Shown here: in pieces, positions 5,864-6,878 of the stretch | How the letters are laid out: every line of letters starts with the position of its first letter | How positions within the stretch are numbered: the first letter of the stretch is position 1 | DNA from: Thiotrichales bacterium | GTDB lineage: Bacteria; Pseudomonadota; Gammaproteobacteria; UWMA-0217 | Reading direction: 5' to 3' | Length of the DNA stretch: 6,878 bases | NCBI GenBank assembly: GCA_024763135.1 | Contig: JANTGD010000196.1 | Location: 1-6,878, forward strand | Position numbers and translations under genes: made by a program | The notes under the pieces: model-generated | The model's database searches: none | Told to the model about the DNA's origin: nothing | The model's input: the letters and a program-made list of their open reading frames with translations, nothing else

Positions 5864-6031
5864 TTAAGGAAGCTCTGATTCATTCTGGTGCGAGCAGATG
5901 GTGGTGAAAAATCGTCCCATTCAAGGCGCGGATCGCAGGTAATCGCTGGCTATTGCGAAGATCCGCAACGCAGAAGTGGGCGATTTTGCGCCTCAAGATG
6001 CCGTGTTACGAATTGATCAGAGCTTCCTTAA
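5864..6031. mobile_element. MITE (160 bp) with 18-bp terminal inverted repeats and TTAA flanks
   Basis: The outer ends are GGAAGCTCTGAT..ATTC at 5868-5885 and the matching inverted end at 6010-6027, identical at 16 of 18 positions. Both are bordered by TTAA (5864-5867 and 6028-6031), which fits a 4-bp target duplication. Inside, AAAATCGtCCCA (5908-5919) faces TGGGcGATTTT (5977-5987), and GCGGATC (5928-5934) faces GATCCGC (5960-5966), so nearly the whole element can fold on itself. It has no open frame for a transposase, so it would be mobilised in trans by a transposase with the same ends. The parent insertion sequence family was not identified. It separates tmcA from the leader of the YegP-like gene. 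Confidence 0.8.
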
Positions 6032-6063
6032 GACGGGATTGTTCCGTTTGAGATTTTTTCTCC

Positions 6064-6198
6064 AAACTGCTCACGATGCGCATTTTTGATTGCGAGCAAT
6101 CGCTATCAACGTATCCGTATAGCGTATCTTAATCTTTTGGCAGTTTCCGGATAGAGGTAAAACTGCGAGTTTTTAGCTGGTGCTGCCAGCATTTTTTT
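6064..6198 (+). promoter_or_regulatory. Candidate attenuator or switch in the leader of the YegP-like gene
   Basis: The segment TGGCAGTTT (6138-6146) has three competing partners. It can pair with AAACTGC upstream (6064-6070), with AAACTGC downstream (6160-6166), or, as TTGGCAGT (6137-6144), with GCTGCCAG (6182-6189). The last pairing, 8 bp with two G-U, would consume the closing strand of the terminator at 6176-6198 and so act as an antiterminator. Either of the other pairings would leave the terminator free to form. A further small hairpin AAAACT/AGTTTT (6159-6164, 6168-6173) competes with the downstream partner. No known riboswitch class is recognised. A possible leader peptide (6076-6132) ends just before the segment. 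Confidence 0.4.
6176..6198 (+). terminator. Intrinsic terminator upstream of the YegP-like gene
   Basis: GCTGG (6176-6180) pairs with CCAGC (6186-6190) around a TGCTG loop and is followed by A and then seven T (6192-6198). The stem is short but GC-rich and the T tract is strong. It lies 62 bp before the YegP-like start. It could stop read-through from tmcA, or attenuate transcripts initiated in the leader. Confidence 0.6.
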
Positions 6199-6232
6199 AA
6201 ATCTATTAAGCCAATGGCGAGAGAGGAATATT

Positions 6233-6295
6233 ATGAGCCTTTTCGTCAAGGAGTACAGACATGAAAGCCATACTCAAGAAAAGCAGTGCTGCTGA
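6233..6295 (+). CDS. Possible 20-codon upstream ORF overlapping the YegP-like start
   Basis: An ATG preceded by GAGAGGA (6221-6227) at good spacing opens a 20-codon frame, MSLFVKEYRHESHTQEKQCC. It overlaps the first codons of the YegP-like gene in another frame and stops at TGA 6293-6295. It resembles nothing known. It may be a regulatory upstream ORF that tunes initiation at 6261, or a chance frame next to a purine-rich stretch. Confidence 0.2.
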   Translation: MSLFVKEYRHESHTQEKQCC

Positions 6296-6584
6296 GCCAT
6301 TCAGTTTTGTTTTCAGTGAGGACGAAAAAACCATACTGCGTAGCGAAAACTACAAAGAAAAACGCAATGCACTCAAAGGCATTGAATCGGTGAAAAAAAA
6401 CGCCGGCAATGATGCTCGTTACGAGTTGAAAGAATCCAGTAACGGAAAATTCTTTTTTAATCTCAAAGCCAGTAATGGACAGGTGATTGGTACCAGTCCC
6501 CTGTTTGCGACTGATCAGGATCGAAGTGCGGCGATTGCAACGCTCAAACAGGCTGAGAGCGCAGAGGTTGAAGATCACGCGTAG
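6261..6584 (+). CDS. YegP-like protein with two DUF1508 repeats
   Basis: This 107-residue soluble protein is built from two copies of the short DUF1508 unit, at about residues 1-49 (ending KGIESVKKNA, 39-48) and 53-97 (YELKESSNGKFFFNLKASNG from 54). YegP-family proteins are of this size and two-repeat form; their biochemical role is not established. The start is well supported: AAGGAG (6248-6253) is 7 nt upstream of the ATG, and an in-frame TGA at 6234-6236 excludes a longer start. The C-terminus is acidic (SAEVEDHA). It stands alone on the plus strand behind a terminator-containing leader, so expression may be conditional. No clear terminator follows directly. Confidence 0.85.
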   Translation: MKAILKKSSAAEPFSFVFSEDEKTILRSENYKEKRNALKGIESVKKNAGNDARYELKESSNGKFFFNLKASNGQVIGTSPLFATDQDRSAAIATLKQAESAEVEDHA

Positions 6585-6604
6585 CGACTCGGCTAAGCTA
6601 ACCC

Positions 6605-6690
6605 CCTGAAATGCGCCAGCTCTGCGTTAAAAAATGCTCATCGACAGTTGTAAACTCATATTGTGCGCTGCGATCTGACTTTTTCATACA
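6605..6690. repeat. Degenerate palindromic element downstream of the YegP-like gene
   Basis: An imperfect inverted repeat runs from CAG at 6617-6619 (CAGCTCTGCG) to CTG at 6675-6677 (CGCTGCGATCTG), around the central hairpin AGTTGTAAACT. It resembles the arm of palindromic intergenic repeats that I recall from other gammaproteobacteria, but the right arm is badly decayed here. No coding potential. Identity unverified. Confidence 0.25.
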
Positions 6691-6734
6691 CAATGCTGAG
6701 TAATTCAGCCTTATTCGGAGCGCCCCAGATGTTA

Positions 6735-6767
6735 TGGGCCAGGACGCGGTACACTGGCAATGGCCCA
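6735..6767 (+). terminator. Weak stem-loop, possible terminator
   Basis: TGGGCCA (6735-6741) and TGGCCCA (6761-6767) are perfectly complementary across a 19-nt loop. Five T follow only after about ten further bases, so termination would be poor. It lies between the YegP-like gene and the right repeat copy. Confidence 0.25.
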
Positions 6768-6795
6768 GCTCCGTCATTTTTAGCTAGACGAGGTA

Positions 6796-6878
6796 CTAGT
6801 ACACCGCCAAGCCCAAACTGTCTGTATCAGTGAGTCATCAAGGGGTTAGATGTGGTTTTGTTTTTATGAATCATAGTG
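6796..6878 (+). repeat. Palindromic dispersed repeat, right (truncated) copy
   Basis: This is the inverted copy of 41-123, identical at 82 of 83 positions. It begins at CTAG (within the palindrome GTACTAGTAC, 6793-6802), includes the 44-nt segment, and then the first hairpin arm from 6840. The window ends at what would be base 39 of the hairpin, that is, within its apical loop, so the second arm is missing. It lies 211 bp after the YegP-like stop and has the same orientation as that gene, just as the left copy has with DUF423. Confidence 0.85.

Larger units (their letters stand above)
5797..6260 (+). other. Intergenic region between tmcA and the YegP-like gene
   Basis: This is a stretch of 464 bp. 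From left to right it holds a short spacer with no clear tmcA terminator (only CTACCG/CGGTAG at about 5803-5841), a MITE with TTAA flanks (5864-6031), a leader rich in small palindromes (ATGCGCAT at 6076-6083; GATTGC/GCAATC at 6088-6101), three direct CGTAT copies (6110-6128), an intrinsic terminator with competing pairings (6064-6198), and two ribosome-binding sites before the YegP-like gene. No promoter with two good hexamers was found. Confidence 0.7.

Noticed and set aside
41..6878. Composite transposon bounded by inverted repeats
   Set aside because: No transposase is present, and the cargo is three ordinary chromosomal transcription units in opposite directions.

Overview
The window reads as chromosomal DNA from a gammaproteobacterium, possibly a marine Cellvibrionales-like or Pseudomonas-like lineage. 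The evidence is the set of genes: a TmcA-type tRNA acetyltransferase, a DUF2288 protein, a YgdD/DUF423 protein, an NhaP-type antiporter with a TrkA/RCK tail, and a YegP/DUF1508 protein. The species is not identifiable by eye. All protein family names come from memory of the families, not from searches.

Layout. Positions 1-123 hold a complete palindromic repeat. Positions 120-2353, on the minus strand, hold a two-gene operon in which the antiporter gene overlaps the DUF423 gene by an ATGA. Positions 2384-2947 are intergenic and contain several nested or mutually exclusive stem-loops. Positions 2948-5796, on the plus strand, hold three tightly packed genes: a membrane-anchored thioredoxin, a DUF2288 protein, and tmcA. 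Positions 5797-6260 contain a MITE of about 160 bp with 18-bp terminal repeats, then a leader with a terminator and a credible competing antiterminator. Positions 6261-6584 hold a YegP-like gene. Positions 6585-6795 hold only degenerate palindromes. Positions 6796-6878 are the second, inverted and incomplete copy of the repeat at the left edge.

The most unusual structure is at the edges. The left repeat folds, on the minus strand, into an ungapped 37-position stem with a 5-nt loop. Its only mismatches form two symmetric internal loops, each carrying a tandem G-A/A-G step. Five positions pair only as G-U on that strand, so the fold is strand-specific. The right copy stops inside the apical loop. 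This suggests that the window is a contig ending in a multi-copy element, or a cut across a long palindrome. The flanked genes are ordinary chromosomal genes, so a composite transposon is not indicated.

How the genes work together: the minus-strand pair appears to serve cation/proton exchange plus a small membrane protein of unknown role. The plus-strand operon puts a thiol-disulfide protein and an uncharacterised DUF2288 protein upstream of the enzyme that makes N4-acetylcytidine in elongator tRNA-Met. The YegP-like gene stands alone, behind a leader that looks able to switch between termination and read-through.
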